Both the position numbers and the translations under genes were made by a program. Under the pieces are notes generated by a model that had not been told where the DNA came from, did no database searches, and saw only the letters and a program-made list of their open reading frames with translations. 64,000 nucleotides of DNA from contig JACGWO010000011.1 in the NCBI GenBank assembly GCA_034509735.1, forward strand, positions 13,363,866-13,427,865, in the 5' to 3' direction. Positions within the stretch are counted from its first letter, which is position 1, and every line of letters begins with the position of its first letter. This DNA comes from Sesamum alatum (lineage: Eukaryota; Streptophyta; Magnoliopsida; Lamiales; Pedaliaceae). This document shows, in pieces, positions 47,351 through 59,132 of this stretch.

Positions 47351-48164
47351 ATATTATTGCTTATTGTTTGTTTGTGTATGTATATATGTAGTGCATGTTT
47401 TTATATATTATGAATATATATATATATATATGCACACGTTATAATATATAAATTCGATACTGTAAGAAATTTTGTATACACTAAATAATACACGTTGTAA
47501 TACATATATTTGATATTATATATATGAATTCATTGTAATTTATATACCCGCTATATGTATTTATATATATATATATATGCACACACTATAATATCATATT
47601 TTGTGTGTATGTATTACTCAGAATTTCGTAAGATACAACTATTTACAGTGATTACACGAAATTTCGTATACCCTCAAACTTTTGAGTATACACTCAGAAT
47701 TTCGTACCCTCAAATTTACTAAAATAGGTGTATACACCCAAATTTCGTACACCTAAAATTTAAAATATATATATTCAAAATATATATTTTGAATTTTAAA
47801 TTTTAAATTTTCGTAAGGTATAATTTACAATAGTACACACATAATTTACAACTTTAATATAGGGTACGTGGGGAATGCGTACGAAAATAATATTTAATTT
47901 TAAATTAATAGTTAATAAAATATAATCTGTAATTTAATATTTTAAATGATGGACAAAACAGTAAATTGTTGAAGAGGCTCAAAAGTAGGCCGAGCAGAAT
48001 AAGAAACTACAGCCCCCGATCAATCGTGATAAATTATGTGGGTTTATCACGGGCTAGCCTGAGCTTGGGGATTGGGAGCGGCCTTGATCAACAAAGGAAA
48101 TACTCGTTGTTGGATTGGGGCCGAAATCCAACAATATTTAGCATACGCTACAAAAAAATTAATT

Positions 48165-48680
48165 AATTGTAACGGATCTTGTAACGGCTATAATTAAATG
48201 TTTGTAACGGCTGCTATTCCGCGCCAAAACTATGAGTTACAAAATAATTGTAACGGCTATTAACAAAGCCGTTACAAGTTTAACCGGTTTTTGTAACGAT
48301 CTCTCGAGACGTTTCACCCGTTGACCTAACCCGAAAAATGATTTTGTATCTCTATTGGAACGGCTTGATTTAATTATATATTACAAGATTGGTACGGCCT
48401 TTGTTACAAAGATTATGATAGTTGTGTATCACTATTGGAACGATTTTTTCATCTGTTTTTGTAGCCATTGCCTTGTAATCTGTAACGGTGTTTGAAATTT
48501 GTATTGTAATGCGCATATAACAAATATTGTAACAGTCATTGCTACACTCCCCTGCGCATGTTTGTTCATGATTTGTAACGGTTATTTAAGCGGTTTTTGT
48601 ACCTCCCCTTGGAACGGTGATTTATGTAATCTGGTTTTATTTCTTGTAATTGCTTTACATTCGATTTTTGTAACGGGCGA
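48165..48680. promoter_or_regulatory. Subterminal TTGTAACGG motif array
   Basis: At least nine copies of TGTAACGG or its inverse lie between 48165 and 48680. In En/Spm elements such arrays are the binding sites of the TNPA-type protein. Similar motifs recur at 51540-51680 and 52210-52280. Confidence 0.7.
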
Positions 48681-48816
48681 CCGAGTTGTGCCTTGGAGAA
48701 CAACCCCATCTGCTTGATCGGGCGACCGAGTTGTGCCTCCTGTCAAAGATAAATTTAAATAATTAATTAAAGCATTCTAAAATAATGAAATCACTTGAAA
48801 TAAACTTTATACCTAC

Positions 48817-49660
48817 CATTTTCTTCTTGTGGTGGCCAACAGACGAGGAGCCCCCTCTATAGACGGTCGTTGCGGCGACGGGGTTAGCTGCCCGATTGGC
48901 CTTATTCTTGGCCGACATTTCCTTGAAGTCGTGGCTGTCCCAGTACTCCAGCAGCTGTCGCCAAATCTGCTCGACAAGCCAAAGAGGTCGGGATAGCTGG
49001 GCCCGAGCGTCAGAGAACCGCTTCCGCAGGAACCGTCTGGCTGCCACCGGATGACCTTGTACATCGACTCGTCGTTGCAATCCCACCAGTATTTAAGCTG
49101 CATATTGACATATTAAAAAGAAAGAATTAGTAAAATATTAAAAACTCAATTAAAACATAATAAAATATTAATTACCTTAACATTATCTTGCCAAAATAGG
49201 ATGTGCTCCTGTGGAATCTTCTTGATGCATCCCCAAAGGTGAGGATAGGGGTGTTTCACCGTCGCATTTATGAAACTATGAAAATCTCGGTCAGACCTGA
49301 AAAAATAATTCCAAATTAAAATTCAAACCAAATCAACTGAAAATAATTAAATATATATTGTGTTAGATTACCTCGTATTGCGAAGGCTGATGTAGTGACG
49401 TGCATACGGAGGTGGCAATTCAGGCAATGGTGGTGGTGGTGGTAAATCCCATGGCCGAGGCCCCGGGGCCTGAGAACTGGAGGCCACCTGGGCCTGTCCA
49501 CTGCCGACCTCCGCGGTCGATGACACCGGAGTGACCGAGTCAACTAGCGGGGCCTGTGGCACTGGAGGCTATCTGGTGGAGCCGGAGTTGTTTGGCCACG
49601 GTCGCGGCCACGACCACGTCCGGGAGGGGCCAGAGCACCGTTTGTCATGTATCTAGACAT
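48817..49660 (-). pseudogene. CACTA second gene (TNPA-like, Transposase_24)
   Basis: Exon 1 (49660-49372) starts MSRYMTNGALAPPGRGRGRD and is proline-rich, with a frame change near 49565. Exon 2 (about 49299-49173) encodes RDFHSFINATVKHPYPHLWG. Exon 3 (about 49100-48817) starts LKYWWDCNDESMYKVIR, shifts frame, then gives LRKRFSDARAQLSRPLWL and KNKANRAANPVAAT ending in HHKKKM before a GT donor. This matches the Ptta/En/Spm family that binds subterminal repeats. Two frame changes disable it. Confidence 0.75.
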
Positions 49661-49829
49661 TTAAAAAAATATGGATTATATTTTGTATAAAGTTGTAAAT
49701 GTTTGATTGTATTTTAGCAAAATTTTACTAAATTAACATAAATTCCCTAAAATTACATGTATGGCCTAAAACAAAAAATTAGTGAATTTACAATGTAATT
49801 AAGAAAATTAATTACATACATTTTTACAA

Positions 49830-51055
49830 AAATTGCATATATTTTCTAAAATTACAAAAAATTTACATATATTTTCTACAATTACATAAATTCTCAAAAT
49901 TACAGAAAATTTACATATATTTTCTAAAATTACAAAAATTTCTAAAATTACAGAATAATTACAGAAATTTCTGAATAATTTCAATAATTACATAAATTGC
50001 TCGATAATTTCATAAATTATAGAAAATTACAGAATAATTACAGAAATTGCTCAATAATTTCAATAATTACAGAAATTTCTCAATAATTTCATAAATTGAT
50101 GAAAATTATAGAATTTACCCAATAATTTTAAAAATCACATATATCGCCTAAAAATTACAAAAAATACACAAGAATTTCACAAAAATGCAATATTTTCATA
50201 ATAAATTACAGGACTTTCTGAAAAATTACAATAATTACACAATTGCACAATAATTTCAGAAATTACAGAATTTACCCAATCATTTCAAAATTACAAAAAT
50301 ACAGAATAATTTCACAAAAATGCAATAATTTCAGAATTATTTTCCAATAATTTCAGAAAAATTACAATATTACACAATTGCACACTAATTTCAGAAATTA
50401 CAGAATTTACCCAATAAGTCACAAAATTACAAAAATACACAATAATTTCACAAAAATGCAACAATTTCATAATTATTTATCAATAATTTCAGAAAAATTA
50501 CAATATTTCACAATTGCACACTAATTTAAGAAATTACAGAATTTACCCAATAATTGTAACTATTACAAAAACTACCAAATAATTTAACAAAGAATTCAAT
50601 AATTTCAAATTATTTCCCAATAATTTCAGAAAAAGTTCACTAATTAGGCAATTTCACAATAGTTTCAGAAATTACAGAATTTACCCAAGGATTTTAAAAT
50701 TCAAAATATTACAATAATTTCACAAAAATTGCAATAATTTCAGTAATATTATCCAATAATTTCAGAAAAAATTAAAAAAATTACGGAATTGCAACATAAA
50801 TTCAGATAATTACAATTACAAAAAATACACTATAATTTCACAAAATCAGCCCATAATTTCAGAAATTGCAGAAACTACCCAATGCTTTTAAAATTCACAA
50901 AATCAGCCCATAATGAGAGGGATTGCAGAAACTACCCAATGCTTTTAAAAATTACAAAATTATCCCACAATTACAAAATCAGCCGATAATTTTCAGAATT
51001 GCACAATGTAATTTTCAGAAAAAATTATTGGAAAAAACAACAAATAATTTCAGAA
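49830..51055. repeat. Tandem array, unit about 136-140 bp, inside the CACTA element
   Basis: The phrase CACAATTGCACA or a variant recurs at 50238, 50373, 50508, 50647 and 50787, each time with AATTTCAGAAATTACAGAAT and TACCCAAT after it. The unit is itself made of short AATTTCA and AATTACA steps. It lies between the two transposase genes. Confidence 0.85.
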
Positions 51056-51059
51056 AAAA

Positions 51060-51500
51060 AAAAAGGGAAACTTACATGGTTCGCACTGGTGAGAGAGAGA
51101 GTGAGAGAGAGTAGAGTGGTGCTGGTGGTGGCGGCAACTGGCGGATGGAGTGGTGGCAGCGCACAGCAAAATGGAGAGTTGTAAGTGGCGGTGGAACACG
51201 GTGGTGAGGGAGTCGCTACCAGTTGAGGGAGTCGCGGTGGTGAGGGAGTGTTGGTGGTGAGTTGTAACAATGGCGGTGGTGGGCGGAGTGTTGGTGGTGG
51301 TGAGTGAATGGCCAGGTGGTCAGCGACAGTAGTGGAGGACAGTGTTGGTGGCGAGTGGTAGAGGACAGTGGTGGTCAGCGGCGGGCGTCAGCGACGATGA
51401 GGTTGGTCAGCGGCGAAAACCTTGGGGGGGGGGGGGATTTTTAGAAAGGGGGTGGGGGATTTTCAGAAACGTTTGGGTTCAGGTGGGAGAAGAAAATGGC
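51060..51500. other. GC-rich GGTGG block
   Basis: Repeated GTGGTGG and GCGGTGGTGAGGGAGT phrases with GAGAGA at the left and a run of G at 51424-51436. It may be the promoter or leader of the minus-strand second gene. No reliable protein was found. Confidence 0.4.
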
Positions 51501-52565
51501 TTAAGTGTTCCTATTTATAGTAAGACTTTTTGGAGCGGCCTTTGTAATAGACTTGTAATAAAGGACCGTTACAAAACTAATTTAGGAACGGACATGAGAA
51601 ACCATTTATACAACCGCTAAAAAATATAATACAATTTTTTAGTCCAAGAATACGATGTCGTTTTGGCACCGGCCGTTACAAAAACCGGTTCAAAATAAAA
51701 ACACAAATTTTAAAAAAAAATCATTAAAAATTTATAATAACCCATTTTCAAAATTATTAATGTTAGATAAAGTTATATTTTGTGTAAATAACACATTATA
51801 AATCCAATACATTTTGAATGCGGATTGATATATGGTCACATAATGAAATAAATTTGTATATGCATAATGGTTAGTAATTCACTGATACAACTTTGATTAT
51901 ATATTGTTGTACTATACCCAATAATCAGACCATCAGATTAAAGATCCAACCGTTAGATGTGATCGAACTGTTATTAGAATACACTTGATGAAGTTTTGTC
52001 TGTATTTCATTTACGAATATCGAGATATGGTATCCGGTACATAATATAACCGAGTGAACCCGGTGCATCATTCAAACGAGCCGTCTGATTTGAAATTGGA
52101 CCGTCAGATATGATGAAAAGACCAAATTCTTAAATATAATCAATTTTGGTATGAATCGAGTGCACAGATTTAAAAATATCGTACTGGGAATGATATTTTT
52201 TGACATACACACACTATTTGTAACGGCCCAAGGAATACACCATTATTGATTAACTTTGTAACGGCCTTTGTAATATATAATAATACTAGTGAAAAATTTC
52301 AATATCCCTCCAAATTATTGGCTTTTCCGCCGACATATTCATTAGGCAACGGTTTTAATAACTGTATATATGAAGGCCGTTACCAAGTTAAATATTTCCC
52401 TCTAAATTTTTCATTTCGTGGGAAATTGAGGCGCCTTTATTTCAGACTATTAGGAATAACTTTTGTTTCATCTCTATTATTAAAGGTCGTTCCAAATTTG
52501 AAATTATTTAAAAAAATATTAATATTCACTAAATACAACAATATTAACTAGTTCGTTACAAAATA
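51501..52565. other. Middle of the CACTA element with internal subterminal-like motifs
   Basis: CCGTTACAA and TTGTAACGGCC motifs at 51573, 51670, 52211 and 52257 look like element ends although they sit in the middle. No gene was found between the motifs. Confidence 0.45.
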
Positions 52566-55500
52566 CTAGAAACCAGATGACTCGTCTTCATCAGTCTCAT
52601 AATCCTCGAAACTATCTTCATCATCCTCGTCTTCTTCGTCATCATCTTGGGCCATTCGAGAAGTTCATTGTTGACTTGCCACGTTGTGTCGCTCCGTTTG
52701 GAAGTTGAAACCATTTACAAAATAACATGGGAATGTTGTCACCTCACTGCATAGACCCTAATAGTGACACTTAATGAGCTCCTGGTCTGTGTCGTTTAAT
52801 TCGGGATAAACCTGCAAATTCGTATTAATACAAATTAATAACAGGACATTGGAACCACGTCATTTGGCCATATGAAAAAATACGTCAACTTACATGATGT
52901 TTGAACCAATCCTTGAAATCAATTGCTACTAGTTGATCAATAATTGGATCTTCCGAATGATAGCCGCGCCCATATAGCTCGTTCAAAAATTCCCTGGTTG
53001 CAAATACATATTAATGAAAATGCAGTCTCACAACCAAGATTTACCTATATATATGTGCAAATACTTACTTGTAATACGGCGTGACTACTTCACAATTGCA
53101 CAACACATACGTCTCAATTATATGCTATTCTGCACCACTTAGCCATCTTTTCTTTAAGGCACCACTAGTTCAGCCAGGCTAGTTGAAAATAGACTGTTGG
53201 ATGCTATCATCGTTGGCCGTCATATCGTCGTTTCGAGCGGGTCTGCTGCGCTTGCATAGAACGTGCGGCTCAAAGTAGTGGGAAGTGAATAGCCCGATTT
53301 CCTCCACAATTGACGCCTCGATGTGTGCTTTGTTCTTCACCTTCTTCTTCAAACCGTGAAGGAATCTATTCAAGAAACATATTTAATTATTAACATACGG
53401 ATGACAATTGGGAGTGCAATGAATTAAATACGTAAGCTTTAATTACCTCTCAAATAGGTACATCCACCTATACTGCACTGGCCCTCCCACATAAGCCTCA
53501 TATGGCAAGTAAACAATGAGGTGCTCCATTGAGTCAAGAAAGCTGGCGGAAAGATTTTCTCAAGGTTACACATGATCACGGCTATGCTATTTTCCAACTC
53601 TGTAGTTTGGTGACGTCAAGCGTAGTTGAGCATATGTGCTGGAATAGCAAACTCACCTCCGTTAATGCATTCCACACGTGCTCCGAAAGCATCTCACAGA
53701 AGGCAGTTAGGATCAACTTCTGCATAAATACGTGACAGTTGTGGCTTTTCATGCCGTGCATCCTTAACTCCGTGAATCGACACAACGGGCACTGTTAGAT
53801 ACATAACATCAAGAAACCTCAAACAACGAATCTAATCATATATCCTCCTCTTCTGCTCCTTCGTCAAGGTATACACCACTTTTGGCATCGCGTTCGGTCT
53901 TCATTCGATCAACTCAAGCTCTGGCCAATTGCATATAGTTTTCAAGTCTTTGCGTTCATTCAGATTGTCTTTGGTTTTTCCCTTTATATCCATTACGGTG
54001 TTGAATATGTTGTCAAACACGTTTTTCTCAATGTGCATGACATCAAGGTTGTGTCGTATCAGAAGCGTTGACCAGTATGGAAGATCCCAAAATATGCTTT
54101 TCTTCGTCCACTTTTGGATGGTACCATATCCTGGTAGGAGTGTCATAGGTTCTTCGACAGCAGGACTGAAGTCTGTCACCCAATCGCGAATCTGCTCTCC
54201 AGTCAGCCTCGGGCGTGCAACTTTTCTTTCCACTCGATTTCTAGTGAAGGCTTTCTTATTCCTGCGGTAAGGATGGTCCAGTAGTAAAAACTGTCTGTGG
54301 CAGTCAAAGTAGCACGCCTTCCTACCGTGCTGCAAACGGAATACCTGTGTGTCATCCATACAAACTGGACACCCCATAATACCAGCGGTACTCCATCTAG
54401 ATGCCATCCTATAAGCAGGTAGGTCGTTCACGGTCCACATCAATGCCGCGCGCATCATGAATGCTTGGTTCGTAGCACTGTTGTGCGTCCGTACGCCCAC
54501 ATGCCATAATTGCAAAAGCTCCTCGATCAACGGCTTTAGATAAACATCGATCAGACGCTTCGAATTTTTTACGGGCCATGGATCACTATCGTGAGGAACA
54601 TGTACTCAGACTTCATGCACATTCCCGATGGGAGATTGTACGGTGTGAGTATAATGGGCCAACATGAGTAAGTTTTACCATACTGTCCGTGTGGGGCAAA
54701 CCCGTCTGTGCACAACCCTAGCCTAACATTACGGGGCTCCAATGCAAAGCAGGGATATGTCTGGTTGAAATGCCTCCATGCCTCTACATCGGACGAATGA
54801 CACATGGAGCCCTCCTCCGTCTTATGTGTGGCATGCCACGTCATGTGCTCAGCAGTCGCTGTCGAAGCATACAACCTTTGCAGTCGCGGAGTAAGCGGCA
54901 GGTACTTAAGAACGGCATACAGGGACTTCTGGCGGTGGGGGTCTCGTTATCTGGTCTGCTTGTACCTAGCCTCTCCACAAAACTTGCAGTACTCCAAATC
55001 AATGTCGTCCTTCTAGTACAACATGCAACCATTTTTATACGCATCAATCTTCTAAATAGGTAAACCTAAGTCTCTAATCAATTTCTTCGTACTATAGTAA
55101 TCAGTAGGGAAAGTTTGATCGCGGGGCAATATATGATAAGCCCACTGACACATTCGATCATATATGCGCTCGGAAAATTGCCCTCAGCCTTGATATTCAC
55201 CAAATTGGTAACCGCCCCAACTGAGATTGGGTACAACCGCTCCACAACAGCTGGTCGGCAGTGCACACTACATCGAAAAAACGATCTGACAATCCTGACA
55301 CATAATCATATCACCCACCCTTGTACTATGTAGGACACGACCTCGTACCATCGTCAGGCACACCCTCGTCGTAAGAAGAAAAATAACCCGGCCTGGCTGC
55401 ATCATAAACCATCCTCTGCACCCAATCCATCTGTTATTGATCACCCCAATGTGAACTACCCTCCTCCTGAGTATATGTGGTTTGCTCTTCCTGCGCTGGA

Positions 55501-55796
55501 GGGGGGGTCACAGCATCAAAGTACTCTTGAACCCTCTCCTCGCCGTGACAAGTCCAATTATAATATTTCGAAACAAACTTGCGCCTATATAAGTCAAAAT
55601 TGACCTTGTCAGGTGTTTTGAACCTTCCATTTTTGCACTTCACACACGGGCACCTAATCGTATCTCCGTCCATATATTGACGTTGGGACTGAGCCCACTC
55701 TATGAAAGTTTTAACACCATCCTCAAACTGCGGTGTAAGACCTGCCCTATTCGGGAGGTTCTTCTCATACATCCATTTTCTCAATTGCCTTAACAT
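52566..55796 (-). pseudogene. CACTA transposase (TNP2 / TNPD-like)
   Basis: From MLRQLRKWMYEK (55796) a transposase-associated domain follows, with the zinc-type CPCVKCKNGRF. Next come a TNP2 N-terminal part (TNLVNIKAEGNF), the TNP2 core (ALEPRNVRLGLCTDGFAPHG, YNLPSGMCMKSEYMFL, GCPVCMDD, NLDVMHIEKNVFDNI) and DUF4218-like pieces (GMKSHNCHVFMQKL, RFLHGLKKKVKNKA). A DUF4216-like CYFVNGFNFQTERHNVA precedes an acidic tail (QDDDEEDEDDEDSFEDYE) with a TAG at 52566. The enzyme cuts CACTA ends. Stops near 54560 and 53880 and several frame changes disable it. Confidence 0.9.
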
Positions 55797-56154
55797 GATG
55801 AGAACTACATATATGCGAACATACATATAGAATAAAAATAATTAAACGGTGTTTACTTTTAAAAAAAAGGGTTCAAGTTGTTACCTGGTCAGAGCAACTC
55901 AATAAATTAACGATAACCGAACAAGTGTATGTGCACTAATTGTGGTCGAGAGAGATTGATAGTGTGTGTGGTTAATCAAGACTAGAACAAATGAAATAAA
56001 TTAAAAATATCATGCAACATAGTATATAGAAGCATATGTACCGACTTTTGTAACGACATTAGTGGCAACAAACTAACCGTCGATATATTACCGTTGGAAT
56101 ATAGCCGTTAGATATAATAATTTTTGGTACGGCCTTTGAAACGGTTCGATATTA

Positions 56155-57956
56155 ATGAATCTGCAAGAGGACTTGTGCATTGAAAGAGCTAATGCATACA
56201 CCTTCATATCAGAAAAACAAAAGAGGTTGATACCAGTCTTTGTGAATGTGTTTCCAGGTGCTGACAATAGGTTTTGTGTCAGACACCAACATAGAAATAT
56301 GAAGACAGCTGGTTTTAAAGGATTAGCCTTCAAGAGAGCTTTGTGGGCTGTAGCTAGGGCAACTACAAATGCAGAGTTTGACGGAGCAATGAAAGAAATT
56401 GGTGAGTTGGATGTGAAGTGTGTAGAATGGCTGAGTGACAAATCACCTTATCATTGGTCAAGATCACACTTTAGCAATTATTCAAAGCGTGATATTTTGT
56501 TGAATAACCTTTGCGAGAGCTTCAACAGCATCATATTAGAAGCAAGAGAGAGACCAATCTTGACCATGTTAGAGTGGATTAGGGAGTATTTGATGGTGAA
56601 ATGCAGCAAAACAGAGACAGAGCAGCAAAGAGAAGGGGTGATAAGAAAATTTGTCCTAAAATTAAGAAAATTGTGGATAAGAATATGGACAAAGCATCAA
56701 ATTGTATTCCAATCAAGGCAAATGATTAGAAATATAAGATCTCATGCTACGATGGTGCTAGGTATACAGTGGACTTGGTGGCACATAAACGTTCATGTAG
56801 AAAATGGGAGCTAAGTGGTATTCCATGCAAGCATGGGATGAGTGCTATCTGTGCCCAGGTGCTGGATCCTGTGGATTTTGTGCATTCTTGTTATCATGTG
56901 AAAACATATACAAAAGTTTATGAGTCTTGCATGATGCCTATGGATGGAGCCAGTTTGTGGGAAAAGACAGGTTATCCCTCCATTACCCCCTGATTTGGAA
57001 AGAAGAGAGGAAGGCCAAAAAGATCAAGGAAGCCATCAGCTGGGGAAGAACCAAAGAAGAAGAAAAAAGGGGATAAAGGAGTACTGAAAATGAAGAGGCA
57101 ACATTACTGTGGTATGCAAGTTTTGTGTAGGGTTAGGTCACAATAAAAAGGGATGCACTTTGAGAAATTTTGCAAAAGAGTTCCCACCTGAAGACCAGGA
57201 CAGTCCTTTGCCACAGCAGCAACCGGATGCTGAAGAGTTAACACAGCAGCCAGATACTCCCCCATTGACTCAGCCTGATAGCTAACCTGTCTCAATCCCT
57301 CTGGTACATCCTGATGCTCCCCCATTGTCCCAGCCTGTTAGCCAACCTAAGATGACTGTAAGTTTTTTTTTTTTTTTTTTTATATTGCCATTTTCTGTTA
57401 TGTATTATGTGTGGGTTGACAACTAATGTAAATTTGTACACTGCACTTATAGGCAAGGAAGAAAACTAATCCAAAGCTGTCAAGGACTACTATAAGCAAT
57501 GTATGTCCTATCTTACTATTGTTGTGGTTTAGTAAACATATTAAAATTGTAATGAATCTTAAATAGGGAAGGCGGATTACGAGAAATTCAGTTAAAGGTG
57601 GTCAAACAAGCAATGAGCAACTTCAAGGAAGTGTAAGTACCTCCTCCCTGTTTTATGCTGAATTGTAAGGAATCTGTTCAAACTTCAGCTTTTGTATAAT
57701 CTTGATGGATATGTATTTGCAGTCTGTATTTGCACCCTTACCTCCCCCAGAATTGCAACCAAGGGTTCAAATAAGAGCACCTGCACCAATGGTTCCAATG
57801 CTACATGCTTTTGTGTCCTACCCTACCCCACTTCAAACACCTGCACCTTTCATTAAAGATAGAAAAAAGTTTGTAAAGGTATCAGATTTGGCTGGTGTTA
57901 TCTCATCATCTTCAAAGGCCAAGATGCAAACTAAGGGATGGAAAAAGGCTACTTGA
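56155..57956 (+). pseudogene. MULE (MuDR-type) transposase, 5' truncated, with exon structure
   Basis: It opens inside the MULE domain (ERANAYTFISEKQKRLIPV, FPGADNRFCVRH) and shows the catalytic Glu in NLCESFNSIILEAR. A frame change near 56640 and a TAG near 56728 precede YDGARYTVDLV and a SWIM finger whose first Cys is now Arg (RSCRKWELSGIPCKHGM). A GKKRGRPKRSRKPS linker and a zinc knuckle (CVGLGHNKKGC) follow, then a proline-rich tail. Later exons at about 57451-57500, 57568-57630 and 57722-57956 have intact GT-AG borders; the stop is at 57954. The N-terminal half is lost at the CACTA junction. Confidence 0.88.
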
Positions 57957-58323
57957 TTCTTGACTGCAAAAACTGGTCCATTTTGGTGATTGAAGAGTAA
58001 ATGTTAAAGTGAAAAATACACATACACTGTTTGTTAGTGTTTTGGTGATTACACTGTTTTGGTGATTATTTTGGTAGTGTTTTTGGTAGTATTTTGGTGC
58101 TTCAAGTGTTAATGTCAAAGTGCAAATACACTTTTTTTTGGATGTATTGACAAACAAACTCTTATTTTGTCAATGAAATATTTGTTTTGACTTTGCATTA
58201 ATTCTTATCTCATTCATACTTCAAAAGTTACATCATACCGTACTAAATAACTGCATAATTGCTATTATAGGATTACCTTCATCATAACAGGAAGCCATGA
58301 TAATACCAATAAAACCATAAATA

Positions 58324-58680
58324 TCATTTTCTTCTTCTTAAAACAGCTATCCCCTCCATCAATTTTTTGTAGTTGGCCTCATTTTTTTGCAGCTCTGCAA
58401 CTTCATCCTCCTTTTTGTTGATTCGTCGAAGCACACCAGGTATGATAGCTCTTGATCTTGCACACATCGGCCTATCTTCCCACTCAAAAAATCCACATCC
58501 TTCACCACTCATGGAATTTTCACAACAATGAAACCTCCTACCCGGATTTTGTGATGTCCATGACGTTTTCAACCTAGCAAATTTTCCACAAAAGCATAAG
58601 AGCCTTGAAGTTGTTGAGGAAGATATTTTTTGAACCCTTCTCCAAAAAAAAATATCCCAAAAATAAATATTAAAAAACAA
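58324..58680 (-). CDS. GRF-type zinc-finger protein (MULE partner gene)
   Basis: The minus strand encodes a complete zf-GRF domain: LLCFCGKFARLKTSW, SQNPGRRFHCCENS, EGCGFFEWEDRPMC, then a helical, charged tail (LRRINKKEDEVAELQKNEA) ending RRRK with the stop at 58324. All zinc ligands (C, C, C, C pattern) are present. No good Met lies just before the domain; ATATCT near 58623 may be a lost ATGTCT, and the next upstream Met is at 58800. It converges on the MULE transposase at 56155-57956 with about 370 bp between the stops. GRF domains bind single-stranded nucleic acids in several repair proteins; the role here is unknown. Confidence 0.75.
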   Translation of the reverse strand: MFFNIYFWDIFFWRRVQKISSSTTSRLLCFCGKFARLKTSWTSQNPGRRFHCCENSMSGEGCGFFEWEDRPMCARSRAIIPGVLRRINKKEDEVAELQKNEANYKKLMEGIAVLRRRK

Positions 58681-58929
58681 CACTCTTTTTTTATTTTTGT
58701 GTGTAGATAGGTGAGAAAAAGGCATAGAATACCTTATAAGCCTCCATTTCCCTCCAAAATGCAACAGTACTTTATTTTTTCCTCCCAATACTAAGCACAT
58801 AACATCCCAAGTGCCATTCAGGTGATAATTCTGTCAAAATTTTAACGGTGGTATCAATTGTGCATAACGTCTCGTTTATACAATATCAAAAGTGCTTACG
58901 TGGAAAACATTGGTATAACGGATGCAAAG

Positions 58930-58963
58930 TGCCCTAAACTATGGTACCAAATAGACAATTCCC
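58930..58963. repeat. Probable right terminus of the GRF-MULE
   Basis: ACTATGGTACCAAATAGACAATTCCC, read inversely, gives GGGAATTGTCTATTTGGTAC, similar in layout to GGGATAATTTCACTTTTGAT at the end of the GRF-carrying element at 30489. The left partner is lost. Confidence 0.45.
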
Positions 58964-59132
58964 TCGGAGAAAAATGGGAGATTTTGGAAGAGGTTTAAAG
59001 AAAGGGTATTTTTGGTAGTTTAATAAATTTGTATGAGAACTACCTTGATATATCAAATTTTTATTTTTGTCCTTTATAAATTGGTAAATTCATTTGCAAG
59101 AAAAAAAGAATGAGTGTATTATGTAAAAGTAA

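Larger units (their letters stand above)
43549..48145. mobile_element. Large long-TIR element, filled with nested elements and truncated on the right
   Basis: The left arm starts GGGGTCGTTTACTTTG after TTAA. The arms, about 600-700 bp each (43549-44196 and about 47600-48145), share TATTGTTGGAT, TTTCCTTTGTTG, AATTTATCAC and repeated GAGTGTACGAAATTT phrases as inverse copies. The right arm stops near TATTTAGCATA, where a CACTA element begins. No transposase gene of its own is visible. The superfamily is unclear (Harbinger or hAT style). Confidence 0.75.
48146..56150 (-). mobile_element. CACTA (En/Spm) DNA transposon, right end missing
   Basis: The left end reads CGCTACAAAAAAATT, a CACTA-like terminus, followed by an array of TTGTAACGG motifs in both orientations. 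On the minus strand a TNP2 transposase (55796-52566) precedes a Transposase_24/TNPA-like gene (49660-48817), the CACTA order. The expected mirror terminus is not seen near 56150, where MULE coding sequence begins. Confidence 0.85.

Noticed and set aside
49830..51055. CRISPR-like array
   Set aside because: Units are 136-140 bp without unique spacers, in a plant transposon. It is an ordinary tandem repeat.
53929..54270. 113-codon plus-strand open frame
   Set aside because: Antisense to the TNP2 transposase, which carries the recognisable domains.
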